A stretch of DNA of 64,000 nucleotides from Cephalotus follicularis (taxonomy: Eukaryota; Streptophyta; Magnoliopsida; Oxalidales; Cephalotaceae). The stretch's first letter is position 1. Each line of letters opens with the position of its first letter. Position numbers and translations under genes: made by a program. Shown one piece after another: positions 46,716 through 59,569 of the stretch. The stretch is from positions 1 through 64,000 of the forward strand of contig BDDD01000117.1 of NCBI GenBank assembly GCA_001972305.1, given 5' to 3'. The notes under the pieces are model-generated. The model searched no databases. It was not told the origin of the DNA and saw nothing but the letters and a program-made list of their open reading frames with translations.

Positions 46716-47480
46716 AAAGCGGTCTAGATCATAGGTGAACCAAATTGATAGAATTGAGCCATTTAGGTAGGTCATTCAAGTATGACTTATGTCGCATCGT
46801 ACCTTAGCAGTGTTCGTGTTGGTCATGTGATGAAGTTTATCATGACATGCTTCCACTTCCGTTTGAGAATATAGAGCACCTGTAATAGTTCTGAAGTTTG
46901 CGGTTACTCTGCATTGACTAATTGGTATGTTGAACATCTATCTATGAAAGCTACGATATCTCTCCTCACGTTGTTTTACCAAAAGTGTTTTCTCAATATG
47001 TGATTGACACTATTTGGATGCATCGCGTAAGATAAGTTATGGCCTTCTCAAACACTCACGTTTGATGGTTTCATTGTGAAACGCACAAGACCTGTCTCCA
47101 TACATCAGCATTTGTCTAGCGATCCTTAAGCGAGTTGTCGATGCCATTACCATTTTGATCCTTGTTAGAAATTGCGTTAACTCTGACTCTTGAAACTTAT
47201 CGATCCTGAGGTGCATTACTAGATTTACCTGAAGGGTAGTCAATAGAACTCCTGTGGCTATTGCTGACATGTTCACTTGCAAAGATTCTGACTCCTCTAA
47301 CAAGGTAGATAACTCGCTTGAGGATGAGCAAGTACAAGACTACCTACTCAGAGCAACTGTGACCCCATTCTCCTTGCCGGTGATAGATGATGGTGTTATC
47401 GTAGTTCTTAATCATCTCCACCCATATCTGCTTGAGGTTTAAATCCTTGTCTTTAAAGATATATATAAGGCCGACATTCT
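46716..47480 (-). mobile_element. Ty3-6 interior: second integrase-core copy and RNase H traces
   Basis: The stretch 46743-46845 resembles 46548-46636 at the DNA level (shared aattgataga, ggtcat, gtcttac/cttag, ggtcatgtgatgaa), so the same integrase segment stands on both sides of the 5S fragment. Around 47400-47480 minus-strand text fits an RNase H end. It is heavily decayed. Confidence 0.5.
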
Positions 47481-49848
47481 ACCACAATAGATGATGTCTT
47501 CTAGACACAGCCCTTATAGGCTTAAATTTTCATTATACTCCACTATTCCATTATATCATATATGTATGATCCCAACTCTGAAACTCGTCTTAAAAATTAA
47601 TGACTCCACATTTTCAAACAACCTTAATGCTCAACATAGTTATTTATCCTCATACACTAGTTCTCATTCATATTGACATTAACAAAATGTCAATTGCTCC
47701 ATTTAATCTTCCAAATCGTATCAATTTCAATCTTTCAAATATGAACATTCATGCTAAAGACCAAACATCAATCTTTAAACACTCTGTTATATTGCCAATC
47801 CTTAACTTTTAAGTCGTGTTGTATTCATATATTCTACTAATCTTACACATTATTCATTCGTACTTTCTAGTCTTACACCACACCTAAATGATTTTCGTGA
47901 CTCATTTATCAACCTTTAGATTAGAAATTTATTCACTAGCGCAATAAAATCAAACTCTTTAATTTCATTATCAGTGTAATCCTGATCAAATCAATAGTTG
48001 CATCATAAGGTTTATTATTTTCCCCAAATAAAATTAAAGTTGCTAAAATCATTACCTATATTCTTTGAGATTCACACACACACACACACAGCCCTTGTTA
48101 ACACCAAATGTTTTCCAAGATTTCGTCACTTTGATTACCTCAATATCAAACTTGTCATTCCTTAACACTTATCAATCTATAATCTTCTCAAACACTTATA
48201 GAATTGTTTTAACATGACTTACTCAAACCCTAAGAGTAATCGAAATCGTCATACAAATTTGACATCTTGAAATTGAAAATTCCTACCACTTTTATTCCAA
48301 TTTCAAGAAACATCTCACTATGAATTTTATTCTTTCACAAGTACTAACACATCTAACTATATTCATATTCAACATTACACTTGTGCCACAAAGGATTTCT
48401 TTCAACTCCCTTAAATAATAGGTATTTAACACAAAGAATTTAATCTCCTCAATACACTGTTTGTATGCTTTCATCAGAGATAACTTCTAAACTTATAAGA
48501 GAGTTAGTAGTAACATCACCAAGCTTTAAAATTCTCAACAGGTTATACTTTCCTTTCATAACCTTAAGTCACTACAATGAACCTTCCGGTAAAATAATAA
48601 CCGAGACATTGAATTCTGTCACCTTGCTTGATAATGCTCTCAGTTGAAATTCCTCAAAAATTCTATTAGAAACTTTTCATAATCCATATCTAAACTATAT
48701 CCACAACAACAATATCTTTTACCTATTAAACCATAACTCAACTCATATAACTCACATGATTATTAATAATATCATGAACCATCAATTTTTATATTAAAAT
48801 AAAAGACACGCAATATAAGTATAACAATTAATATTATGTCATCATATAACCATTCATTATCCATTTACATCATAAATCCCTTCAAAACCCCTTAAATAAT
48901 ATCGGTCACTCTATTATCTCTTTTTATCAACTCAGACATTTAGTTATCACTAAACTCCTTTTTAAAACAGAATTACTTGCTCAGGAATTCTAACCATCCA
49001 CATAAAACTTTATTTATCCTTTATTAAAAAATTATCAATATTTGAAATGTTAACCTTCCAAATGATTGTATCATGTCCAGTATATTAGCAAATGCATTAT
49101 TCTACCTTATGCTTTAGTTATCAAAGAAATAAATAAACCCCTTTACCTTCTAAACACGAATAGATATCCACACTTTCCATTACATTATTAAACAACTAAA
49201 TAGCGTCATACATAGATGCTCATAGCTAGGGCTAGGTATCTAGCCCACTGTCTACCACCAATAGTATGCAATCATGTTCAATAAGAAAATTACATACCGA
49301 ATTCTCCAATCATCCCTGGTCTCCATCTGTTCGAAGATATATTCCATACACTAAATCTAGACTTCTGTCTCAACAAGATTATAAGATTCGTGAGAGTAGT
49401 ACTTCCAAGGTGTTCGATGAGTTCCACAAGATATATCAAGGCTCTTGCAGCAAAGAAAGCCTAAAGAGCAAAGTCACAACATGTTAGAACTTTTGGCCTA
49501 AACACATTAATCACTAAAGATTCAGGGGGAGGTAACAACTCTACGGCTAACTCAGCTGTTCGCATAAACAAAGGTACTATAGGATTATCCCGTATAGGAG
49601 AATCAAATCTCAGAATTTTTGACTTTACATCTCATCATGGTTCTGTATAAACCGTCAATCTAGTGACCCAATGGGGCCGTAACACTTATCTCACCTGTGG
49701 GTCCATCCCCCTGGCCACAAGGCATGCTACCGAACACGTGACTTTGACATGAATGCCTATATACAATGCATGACATGCATGAGTTCAAAATTTCAAAAAC
49801 CTTTTTGAAAAACATTTTTCTGTATAAGTCTAGAGAATCTAAAACCTC
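47481..49848. mobile_element. Ty3-6 interior, unrecognised AT-rich part
   Basis: Where RT, protease and gag would be expected I can recognise no domain. The stretch is strongly AT-rich, with a short (CA)n at about 48069-48088. It may be decayed pol/gag or unrelated filler. I see no host gene. Confidence 0.4.
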
Positions 49849-49864
49849 GCTCTGATACCAAAAA

Positions 49865-51053
49865 TGTCATGCCGTCCTGACCAAGACGGAGGTGACCATC
49901 ACGTCATAAGCCTCCCTTTGGAAACCTCCATGTGATATCTTAAAACCATTTTGAAAACTACTTATAACCATGTAATCAAATTAAAAATCATAAAGTTGAA
50001 CTTTTTTAAAAACTTGAAAATAATTCTAACTCTTACATTTTTATGAAAATCAGGCATGTAGTATCCGTTTATCGGACTATTCCCCCTGTAAAGAAAAACA
50101 CAATTCATATAATGGGCTCAGCACTCAACAGAGCACACGAAAAAAAAATATGCATGGGTTGGGCTCCACCTCAACCATATTATCAAAACATTAAATATAA
50201 ATATGGCTCAGCCCTTCAAAGCAAAACTATATATATAAAAACATTTATATGAAACCAAATTAATGCAAAAATTAAATGTTGATGTCGTTGATGAATGCAT
50301 GTGTGGAAACTCTTGTAGGCATGCCCTCGTGGTCCAACATCGGCTGAAGCTAACTTAATAGCTATCTCATCGCTATTGAAATGGATAAAAGGAGGGGGTT
50401 AGCCCAAATGACTAAGTGAATAGGAACAAAACATTCCCTGATACATCCCTCAAATAACTGGGATGTGATGAATAAAAAGAGCAATAGCATAAGCACAAGG
50501 TAAGGTAAATGTAATCGACAAAAAGGAAGCTTAGATCTCAAGAAATGGTTCTGCAGAAATAAATCTCGAATTTCAACAATGGTTCCACAAAAAAGAAGCT
50601 CAAAATACAATAAGATTAAATCCATGGAAAAACAATCTCGCTAGAATGAAATCTCAATTACAAGAAATGTGATCAATAAATATGATCAAGATCTGCAATA
50701 TGATCAACAAATATGATCAAGATCCACAAATATGATCCATAAACGTAAACAAATTTCACAAATGTTCCAACATATGAATAAGATATCATGAGATGCAGGT
50801 ACAAACAAAACATCATCATCTCATATCAGCCCATCACAGGCATCATACGTAGAACCCCACCACGTAAGATGGGCCTGCTACGGCACGTACCCCACCCTCG
50901 TCTGAGGGGCCTACGTGCAAAAACATCTCGGTATCATCTCATCTCATATCATCTCATCATACATAGCACCCCACCCCATACGATGGGCCTGCTATGGCAC
51001 GTACCCCATCCTCGCCTGAGGGGCCTATGTGCCACTACATGCATCCCACCCTC
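49865..51053 (-). repeat. Ty3-6 right (5') LTR, shortened
   Basis: It starts tgtcatgccgtcctgacc and matches 41964 onward until the minisatellite, where the match stops at about 51053 in favour of copia LTR sequence. Confidence 0.8.
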
Positions 51054-52600
51054 GACGCTTAGACATGCGTACTTTTACATGTGTCAAAAATGGGTCCAAC
51101 TCATTCTTTGTATGACACATGTTCACTTCTCCAAGAAAACAACCAACAATAACTTAAATAAGTCCTACTTATTTTAGTAATGCCACATATCCCTTCGAAT
51201 ATTAATTAAATAAGATCAAGCAAATGTGTCACTATTTAACGATGACACAATTAGAAAAATCTACTTAACCAATATTTGATTTTATAATTGTCACCGAGAC
51301 TAAATATGTCCAACATATTTATAAAGAAATCATTATTAGACAGGGACCCTTTCAAATCTCGGTGAAAATCGATGGTGTTCATAAATCATCGAAATACCCC
51401 TAGGGTTCGGTTAAGCCATTCTAAATATTTCCAGACCTATTTAAAATACTTCCGGACTAATATCCAATATTATCCAGATGAAAGATTAATCTAATTAATT
51501 TTCTCATAATTTATTACACTGTGACATAACGCGAGACTTTTTAAGTCGTCGGTTCGCGTGTACTATAATCTCTCGTCATACTTGGCCCAGCTCAGGTATA
51601 GGGTAAAGATACGTGTCAACCATAATTTTACCTCAGTGGCTAAAATACCTGATTATTACTATGACTTTTGGTAAACTCTCCAGAAATCTAATTTCGAGTC
51701 CACCTTAACCTCGGCCAAGGATTTCATAAGTCCAAAGTACAATCAAACCATAATAAGGCCGATCGCCTTCTCTCAGGTGTGACAATCCTATATTGTACAC
51801 TCACTTATATTCGTATAGATTCGATCATACCCAAACACCACCCGATTGCCAGCCCCGCGTAAGAACTGGGTAAGGTGGAGATCAAAGCATAACCGTCGCC
51901 AGACAATATAGAGCAGTTACTCAGGTCTAAGGATCAGAGGAGTTTGAGAACTTGCTAAGTGACTAGCATTTATACACAACCGCAACAAGTAGGAGTCACT
52001 ACTGACACGAGAATAGCGACTATCCATATAGTGTCTCCTACACTGGTCCAGTTCAGTGTACATGCTCCCAGCGCGCACCCCGCATTTGACCCAGTGTCAC
52101 AACACAGATGGTAGTGAGAGACAAGTAGGAGTCACTACTGACACGAGAATAGCGACTATCCAAATAGTGTCTCCTACGTGGGTCCAGTTCAGTGTACACG
52201 TTCCCAATGCGCACCCCGTATTTGCCCTAGTGTTGCAGCACAGATGGTAGTGAGAGAATCCATCCTCCAATTCCCAAAAGCAGGCAATATACGCGTAAGT
52301 CTATCCGATTCACTAATGCCCACAAAGTGAACCTATGACTTGGAACTAATTCGACATAAGGAATAAAGTATCCAATCCCACTGCCTCCATGCTTGGCATC
52401 CAACCTTATGTCAGGGCATCCCAAGTGTAAGTAGGGTAATTTATACTACTTCAATTATGTGATAAAACACAAGTGATATTTCCATAATTAATATAGACAA
52501 ATTAGCACATGTCATATATATGGAAAAAGACTGTTTATTTACATAAATAGGTCTGACACATAAATCCATCTAATGGCTTTTTGGGTCACCTTATCTAACA
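51054..52600 (-). mobile_element. Copia-2, 3' LTR
   Basis: The LTR end nearest the coding part is firm: tgttagataaggtgaccc on the minus strand starts at 52600, preceded by the polypurine tract aagtgggaaat (52601-52611). The far end is uncertain; I place it where the Ty3-6 LTR match stops. It contains a 136-bp tandem duplication. It is related to Copia-1 at 31015 and 41355 in the opposite orientation. Confidence 0.65.
51986..52257. repeat. 136-bp tandem duplication in the Copia-2 LTR
   Basis: Copy 1 is 51986-52121 and copy 2 is 52122-52257. Both start caagtaggagtcactactga and end cagatggtagtgagaga. They differ at roughly a dozen positions, so the duplication is not recent. Copia-1 shows only one such unit. 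Confidence 0.85.
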
Positions 52601-52611
52601 ATTTCCCACTT

Positions 52612-54390
52612 GACCCTCAAGCCATGCACTTCTATAGCCTAAGCCCATCATCCCACGATGACGCTCCAAAGCCTTTGTGCCCATTGCCTTTGTTAGTGGA
52701 TCTGCTGTGTTCTTCTCTAAGGAGACTCTCTAAAGCTAAATATCTCCCCTACCAATGATCTCTCGAATCAAATGATAGCACCGCTTGATGTGTTTGGATC
52801 GCTGGTGAGACCGTGGTTCCTTGGCTTGTTCTACAGCCCCATTATTGTCACAGTATATTGCAACCGGACTGCTAATGGTAGGAACAACTCCGAGTTCAGT
52901 GATGAACTTGCGCATCCATACATCCTCCTTGGTGGCATCTGGGGCTGCTATGTACTCAGGTTCTATTATGGAATATGCTATTGTCTCTTTCTTTGAGCTG
53001 CGCCAACTCACAGCCCTTCCATTCAGCACAAAACATATGTAGAGATTGACTTGTGATCATCACGATCACTATCAAAACTAGAGTCTATATAGCTCTCCAA
53101 TTTCAACTCACTATCCTTTCCACATATCAAGAAGATATCCTGAATCCTTCTAAGATACTTCAAGATTCCCTTGACCACTTCCTAGTGCTTCTCACCGGGA
53201 TCAGACCGAAATCGGTTTGCCATACATAGGGCATGCGCGACATCAGGCCTAGTACATAACATGTCATACATGATCGACCCTATTGTTGAAGCTTAAGGCA
53301 TCCGAATCATGCTTGCTCTCTCTTCAGATGTCTGTGTAGACATCGTCCAAGAAAGAAGAATTCCTTCACCTATTGGCAATAGGCCTCTCTTGGAATTCTC
53401 CATGCTAAACCTTTTGAGTACCTTGCTGATGTACTGGCTTTGGAAAGCCCCAGCAACCTATTGAATCTATCCCTGTAGATCCTAATACCCACTATATAGG
53501 TGGCTTCTCCCAAATCCTTCTTGAAAAAGTTCTTAGCTAGCCATACTTTCGTAGATTGTAAAATTCCTACATCATTCCCAATGAGTCGGATGTCATCCAC
53601 ATGAAACACTAAGAAGTGATATTAGGCCCATCTTACTTTCGATAAACACAAGGCTCATCTACATTTTTAATGAAGCCAAAAATCTTTATCTACTTCATCA
53701 AAACGTAGATTCCAGCTACGTGATGCTAGCTTTAGTCCATAAATGGACTGTTCGAGCTTGCACACCATGTCCAGATGCTTGGTGGATGTAAACCCCTAAG
53801 GTTGGGACATATAAATGTCCTCTTCAAGACGCCCATTTAAAAATACCGTCTTGACATCCATTTGTCATATCTCATAATCATAATGAGCAGCAATCGCAAG
53901 CAAAATCCAAATGGATTTGAGCAGGGCGACAGGTGAGAATGTCTCAGTATAGTCAATGCCATGTCGCTGTCTATACCCTTTCGCCACTAATCGAGCTTTA
54001 TATGTCTCAATTTTTCCATCTATGTTCATCTTCTTTTTGAAGATCCATTTGCAGCCAATATGCATTATGCCTTCTAGTGCTTCAACCAAATTCAAAACCT
54101 GGTTGTAGTACATGGAATCCATTTCAGATTTCATGGCTCCTAGCCATGCCTTAGATTTAGTACCCTACCCTACCTCCTAATGGTTGGTAGGCTCGTCGTC
54201 ATCAACCACGTTGACCTCATCAGTACGATCAATGAGGAAACCATACCTCTCAGGTGCTAAAGGGATCCAGCCTGATCTCCTTGAAGGAGCTTTGCGTAAC
54301 TGACAACCATTCTCAGCTTGAGATCCAATCTCAACTGTGTCTGTTGAACGTCTAACCCCCAACTCCTCCATTTCCTATGTGGTCTCTACC
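52612..54390 (-). mobile_element. Copia-2 pol part (RT and RNase H of Ty1/copia type)
   Basis: RNase H text lies at 52736-53029 (PEYIAAPDATKEDVWMRKFI, VAIYCDNNGAVEQAKEPRSH, SKHIKRCYHLIREIIGRGDI). The RT middle lies about 53370-53640 (VDDIRLIGND, KDLGEATYIVGIRIYRDR). The RT N-terminal part lies 53865-54134 (WIFKKKMNIDGKIETYKARL, VAKGYRQRHGIDYTETFSPV). A linker with EPTNH-type end lies at 54177-54371. The integrase, gag and 5' LTR are absent: at about 54390 the sequence switches to Ty3-4-type DNA. It is broken in several places. Confidence 0.85.
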
Positions 54391-57354
54391 TGTCAGCATG
54401 AATAGCATATATTATAGGAGCTGACTGATGCTCTAATGTTCCAATAAACTGGAATAGAGATTGGCCTAGCATATGGAAGATTACAACCTTCATGTTACAA
54501 TCCATATAAGCATAATGTGCCGACAACCATTCCATTCTGAGGATTTTATCAAGATCACCCATCAGTAACACTATAAGATCTGTCGGAAGAATGTGACTGA
54601 AAATCTCAATGGCACAAAACTTACACACCCACTTGGAGGTAACAGACTCTCCTATAGGTGTCCTGACCTCTATCACAAAGGGTAAAGGCTCTGGCTCCAC
54701 ATCCATGTGATGTATAAATTGTGATGCAATATATGAATGGGATGAGCTTGAATCTATAAGAGTCCATGCCAAGATCTGTGATATAAATACCGTACCTCTA
54801 ATCACTAAGGCTGGTCCCGCTGTAACCCTTTGATCCATGGCATATACTCTGCCTTGCACTGTAGGTGCTGATCCCATCGGCTACTTGCCACGATCTCCTC
54901 GTGAACTGGTACTAGGGTGACATGGCTGGAAACTTCCTTGCTATCGGTTCAAACCTTGCCCTGCCTAATCTCCTGGACTGAATCGGTTATAGGGGCATTC
55001 AGCAACCATATGGTCCATGGCTCCGTAGTTTATACACTTACCATTTTTCCACCAGCAATTATCTGAGGCATGGTTAGTGCGGCCACAATGCACGCAGGAT
55101 TCAATAAAATCCTAACCACTATCACCGGTAGGTCTAGAAGAGCCTCCTTGCGATGTCGTCCACCTCTATTGCCTCCATTGTGAATCATGACCTGGTCTCC
55201 TCTGCTGAGAACCACGAGATTGCCCTTCAAATCTTGAGGGTCCTGCCGGGCTACTGACGCTATGGGGAGATTCACCCTACCTTGGGCTGCTATGATATCT
55301 GGACCTTTGGGATTTATTACTACTTCTTCCTGAATATTCACTGGAGGGGGCAGGTCTCCGACTGCCTGTTTGGATCCCCAAGTTGTGAAACTGTTGAGCT
55401 AGAGCTTCAACCTCTCGAGCCCTATTGGATAGATAAAAGAAGGATCTCAAATGTAAGGGCACTAACTTCTCCCTAATATCAGGACGAAGTTCTCCAAGAA
55501 ACTTCTTAGCTCTCCTTAATTCAGTGTTAACCATATACGGAGCTATCCTCAATAATTCGATAAACTTGGCCTCAGATTGAGGCACAAACATATCTCCTTG
55601 GGTTAAGCCTAGGAATTCTACCATTCTTTTATCGACTTCAACTTCGGGATAGAATCTTTCATTGAATTCTGATTTAAACGTATCCTAAGAATATGTTGTT
55701 CTGGATGCCTCCCATGAGGATTCAATCATCCTCCACCAATGCTCCGCTTCACCCTGCAACATATACGCAAAAATAACTTTATGTGAATCTGAGCATTCCA
55801 AAACTCAGAAAATTTTCTCCAACTACATTAGCCATCTCTCAGCTGAAATGGCATCAGGGTCTCCTGGGAAAACGAGAGGATTCAATTTCAAGAATGGGAT
55901 TAAAGGATCCTCTCGGCGCGTAGGCTAATCAACTGATCTTCTTGCTGCTTCAGCCCACCTAGTTGGTCTCGCAGCTGATGTTTGTTCTGGGGCTTCTACT
56001 GCACGCCTACCTTGTCCTGCAACAGGTGGTTGTTCTATTTCAGCCGCATGTTGTTGCATAAACTCACTCATCTGATTTATCATGGCACACATCCTCCTCA
56101 TAAAACCTTTAGGTTCTTCTCGAGCATGAGCGACAGCTTCTGCTTCTTGAGCCATATTTACTTCTTCTTGTTACTCAGCATCTTGATTTTCTTGGGTACA
56201 TCTAGTCGATAGCCTGGCTCTCACTCCTCGTGCAGTTCTACTTCGACTTCCTTCCATACTTCTGATTGCATAAAAGGAATGGGTCAATATCCACATATAA
56301 TATCCACAACCAAATCTTAACTCCAAAATTGTAACTTTATTCTCAATATTCTACTAGCCAAGGACCCTATCCTGGCATATCAAGCATAGTACGGCTCTGA
56401 TACCACAAATTGTCACCCTCTGAATCGTGGGATGGGCCCCATGGCCTGACACGTGGCATACTGTACAATAATCACTATTTGATTACCATAAAAATTTAAA
56501 ACTTCAAATCATTATCTCATATGTAGATATAAGTTCCAAATCAATTAACTGGATAAGCCCACAAAATACAATAATGTCTCAAAGGAGCTCTGCCACAAGT
56601 CGGCAAGTCATATAAATATTTACAAATACTCTTACTTACTTACTGGTCTTCGGAACTGCACTACCTAGGAGGAATACTTGCTCTGCTCTTTACCATTTGG
56701 GTTGCTATGATGCTCTGACTGTACCTGAACCTGACCCATTCAGAGAATGGGTGGTTATGTAGGATACTATATGCAGAGATACGCAAACAGAGGAGATATA
56801 ATATAAATAGAGAGATGCGTGCATGCCATTATAATATCATCCAGGTTCATATATGCAACAGCTTAATATATTCAAGCGCATATAATTTCCTTGAACTACT
56901 CTACTCAAGGTAGACCTTACAATCTTAACATATGTATAAGGCAGAGGAGTTCGTCCGGCTGCTATGTAAGGTTCACCCTTAGGTTCACCTAAATTAGCTT
57001 GATTTCTATATGTGGTTCACCTTTAGATTCACCTACCTTACGGAATTCACCCTTAGGTTCACCTGCCATGCGGAATTCACCCTTAGGTTCACCTGCTCTG
57101 GCAGAATTCACCCTTAGGTTTACTTGCTCTGGCAGAATTCATCCATAGGTTCACCTACTAAGCGGGATTCGCCCGAGGTTCACCTGCCATGCAGAATTCA
57201 CCCTTAGGTTCACCTTCTTTTGCAGAATTCACCCATTTGGGCTCACCTTCTAAGGGACAGTCTCTATGCAGAGTTCACTCTTAAGTTCACCTGCTATAGG
57301 ACGTCGCTAACAAATCTATATATATCAGGCGGAGAAGGTGGTCTGCTCGGCGCT
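54391..57354 (-). mobile_element. Ty3-4b: second copy of the Ty3-4 family, gag-protease end and part of 5' LTR
   Basis: Protease-type text lies at 54391-54877 (QGRVYAMDQRVTAGPALVI, close to the Ty3-4 wording). The gag runs about 55030-56257 with ATG at 56255-56257. The primer-binding site is 56395-56405 and the LTR starts at 56411 (tgtcaccctctgaatcgtgg). The LTR match ends at about 57354, after the ggttcacctg minisatellite (56964-57300). The RT-to-integrase half is missing because of the junction at 54390. It is a broken fossil. Confidence 0.85.
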
Positions 57355-58355
57355 CTTCAAACTGTTATGCATGTCTGACTTGGAATGGAAATGGATTGAG
57401 TTGCATGTGTGGTTTTTCTTAGTTCCACTAATTTTAAGCCATTGTTGTGGTTTGCAATGGAGAAGACGATCTCTAGTTTCACTAGACCGTCGACGCTTAG
57501 AGGAAAAGTGTCGACGCCTTGGCTTGTTATGTGAGGAGGAAGACTCTTTAATCGTCAACGCCGAAAGATAAATGTTGATGCCTAAGGTTCCTACCTTAAA
57601 GCGTCGAAGCCAAAGAGATAAACGTTGATCCCTAGAAGGTCTGTCATAAACGTGGTTCGCCATAAACGTTGATGCCTAGAGGGTATGTGTTGACACCTAA
57701 GAGGACTGTCATGCACGTTGAAGCCTAGAGGTTATGTGTTGACGCCTAGGAGGACTGCCATGCACGTCGACGCTTAGAGAGTATATGTTGACGCCAAAAG
57801 AGTCTGTTTGCATTTTGAGCATATGGTTGCTTGCATATTGTTGTGGATTGAACTGTGGATTGATTGTTATTGATTCTAAAGTGTTTTATCATTTAGAAAA
57901 AGTGCATACATGATTTTATTATAAATCATTATTTTATAAGGAAAATGTTATTTTCCAAAGGATTGTAACACTGTTTTAAGATTGATTATGCATTTTGAAC
58001 AAATGTACTATTTCAAGTATTTTATAACATATAAATTACTTGAGAATGGATTGATTGTTGGATTGATTTCTGGATTGTGATTTTGATTGATGTCGTATTC
58101 GTCGCAATGGCAGAGGTTGTCACTGATGGCTAATGACGGGTTGGGCTCTAGGTGCCAGGAGATGGCTAGGGACACCCACACTGGTTATTTGGCCTTACTG
58201 CGAGTAAAAATCGATTGTTGACTTTCTTGGAGTCGGCAGAAGATGGGGCTGAAGTAGGAGTACGACATTGGTGCCAGGACATGGAGATGAGCTTCGTACG
58301 TACGGATGGATTGTTTGGTCCTTTGTGACATGATTGATGGATTGTACTGATGTAG
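57355..58355 (+). mobile_element. Ty3-3b: LTR related to Ty3-3, plus orientation, first part
   Basis: The order of modules mirrors Ty3-3 reversed: a GCGTCGACGC array (57485-57800), then an AT-rich stretch (tttatcattt, aaatgttattttcc, acaaatgtac). The LTR start is not visible, so the left end is lost. It is interrupted at 58356 by the solo LTR and finishes at 61411-61614. Confidence 0.55.
57485..57800. repeat. GCGTCGACGC-type palindrome array (Ty3-3b)
   Basis: About fifteen variants (gtcgacgcttaga, tgtcgacgcctt, cgtcaacgcc, tgttgacgcct and others) have spacing near 20-30 bp. Several are linked by a repeated phrase, tagaggttatgtgttgac. Confidence 0.75.
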
Positions 58356-59569
58356 TGTAACACCCCGCGCCTGGAGGATGGACACGTGGCATTACTCTCA
58401 ATCCAATACATAATACAATGGTCGGGACTAGCAATATAAAAATACGGGAAAACCAAAAACTTTACAATACATCTCAATATGCGAAAGATACAATATAATT
58501 CTCTTGAAACCATGACAATAATACATCAATACGATACAATCATTCCATAACATGATACAATACGATACTAATTATCAATCTTTTCATTACAATATACAAT
58601 ACAAGCTCTGTCAAAACAAAACGGTCATGCAGTCAAATTGAATCTTCAATTCTTCTGTACGCTGCTACTTGCTGCCCTATTTGTGCCACAAAAGAATGCA
58701 CACACAGCCCTAGCCCGTAGGATGGGGTTAGCCACAAGGCCAAGCAGAACCCCTATGCAACATGTATGCATGTACAAGGTGCAATATCTGTGGCAGATTA
58801 TACAATATCAATGTGCTGTCTACAATATCAATGCATGATATGACATATGCATGCATACAATTGGCGATCTAACTATCCTTATGACACTGGCCCATAACAT
58901 CGCATATGGATAGGATCTATAACAATCAATTAATGGTAGACACTCAATGATGGTGTATAAAACACCCAATCAATCAATCATATCCTATAGAGCATGTGAC
59001 CTTGGGTCAATACAATGTCAATCAATGACAATGATCAATCCCATAGAAGGTAGTCCTTCGAAAAAGGTGGGAGATCTATCTACTTGTCTCAGACTGATCA
59101 CGTCTGGAACTCATAGATCTTCCAGCCTAAGTCTAGGTCAATGCAATATTGATGAGCTTCAACCGTCGGGGAGCATCAATCGTCAATCAATCAATACTGC
59201 TCGTCAGCAGGTCAGTACAATAAATGAAACAATCGACGAATTAGGTGGACAAAGTTATCAGCCTAACATGCCGATGCGAGTCAGAAGGTCTCTCTATAGG
59301 GTCCATACAATACAATCAATCTGTCAGTACAATGCCAATAAGTGGTGATGTCTAATGGAGAAATTGGAAGGTGCATCCAACGTTCGAAACTTAGATTCAC
59401 GACACTTATGGCCCAATCAATCAATCAATCAATAAATATGTTAATACAATCATTGAAAACTATTGAAAACTGTTTTCCAATGCTTAAATACCTCAAGTGA
59501 GGCTCCGGTCAATCGGCCAATGAAAAGAGTTGAAAACTAGTTTTAAACCATCAATTTTCCAATTCAGGG

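Larger units (their letters stand above)
41964..51053 (-). mobile_element. Ty3-6: Ty3/gypsy element with a long LTR, right end lost
   Basis: The left (3') LTR is 41964-45231 (3,268 bp), starting tgtcacactcgccc and ending gaatgtcaca. The right (5') LTR begins at 49865 next to the primer-binding site (49849-49860) and stops matching at about 51053, so only about 1.2 kb remains. The interior is 45232-49864. The LTRs differ by about 9% over the first 245 bases. Integrase and RNase H traces are present, heavily decayed. It is old and broken in many places. Confidence 0.8.

Noticed and set aside
47481-49848. Possible host intergenic DNA or gene inside Ty3-6
   Set aside because: It lies between the integrase/RNase H traces and the primer site of one element. 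The frames are short and AT-rich without recognisable domains.
57338-57663. Two overlapping frames near the Ty3-4b/Ty3-3b junction
   Set aside because: They cross the junction between two different LTRs and the palindrome array, so neither can be a conserved gene.
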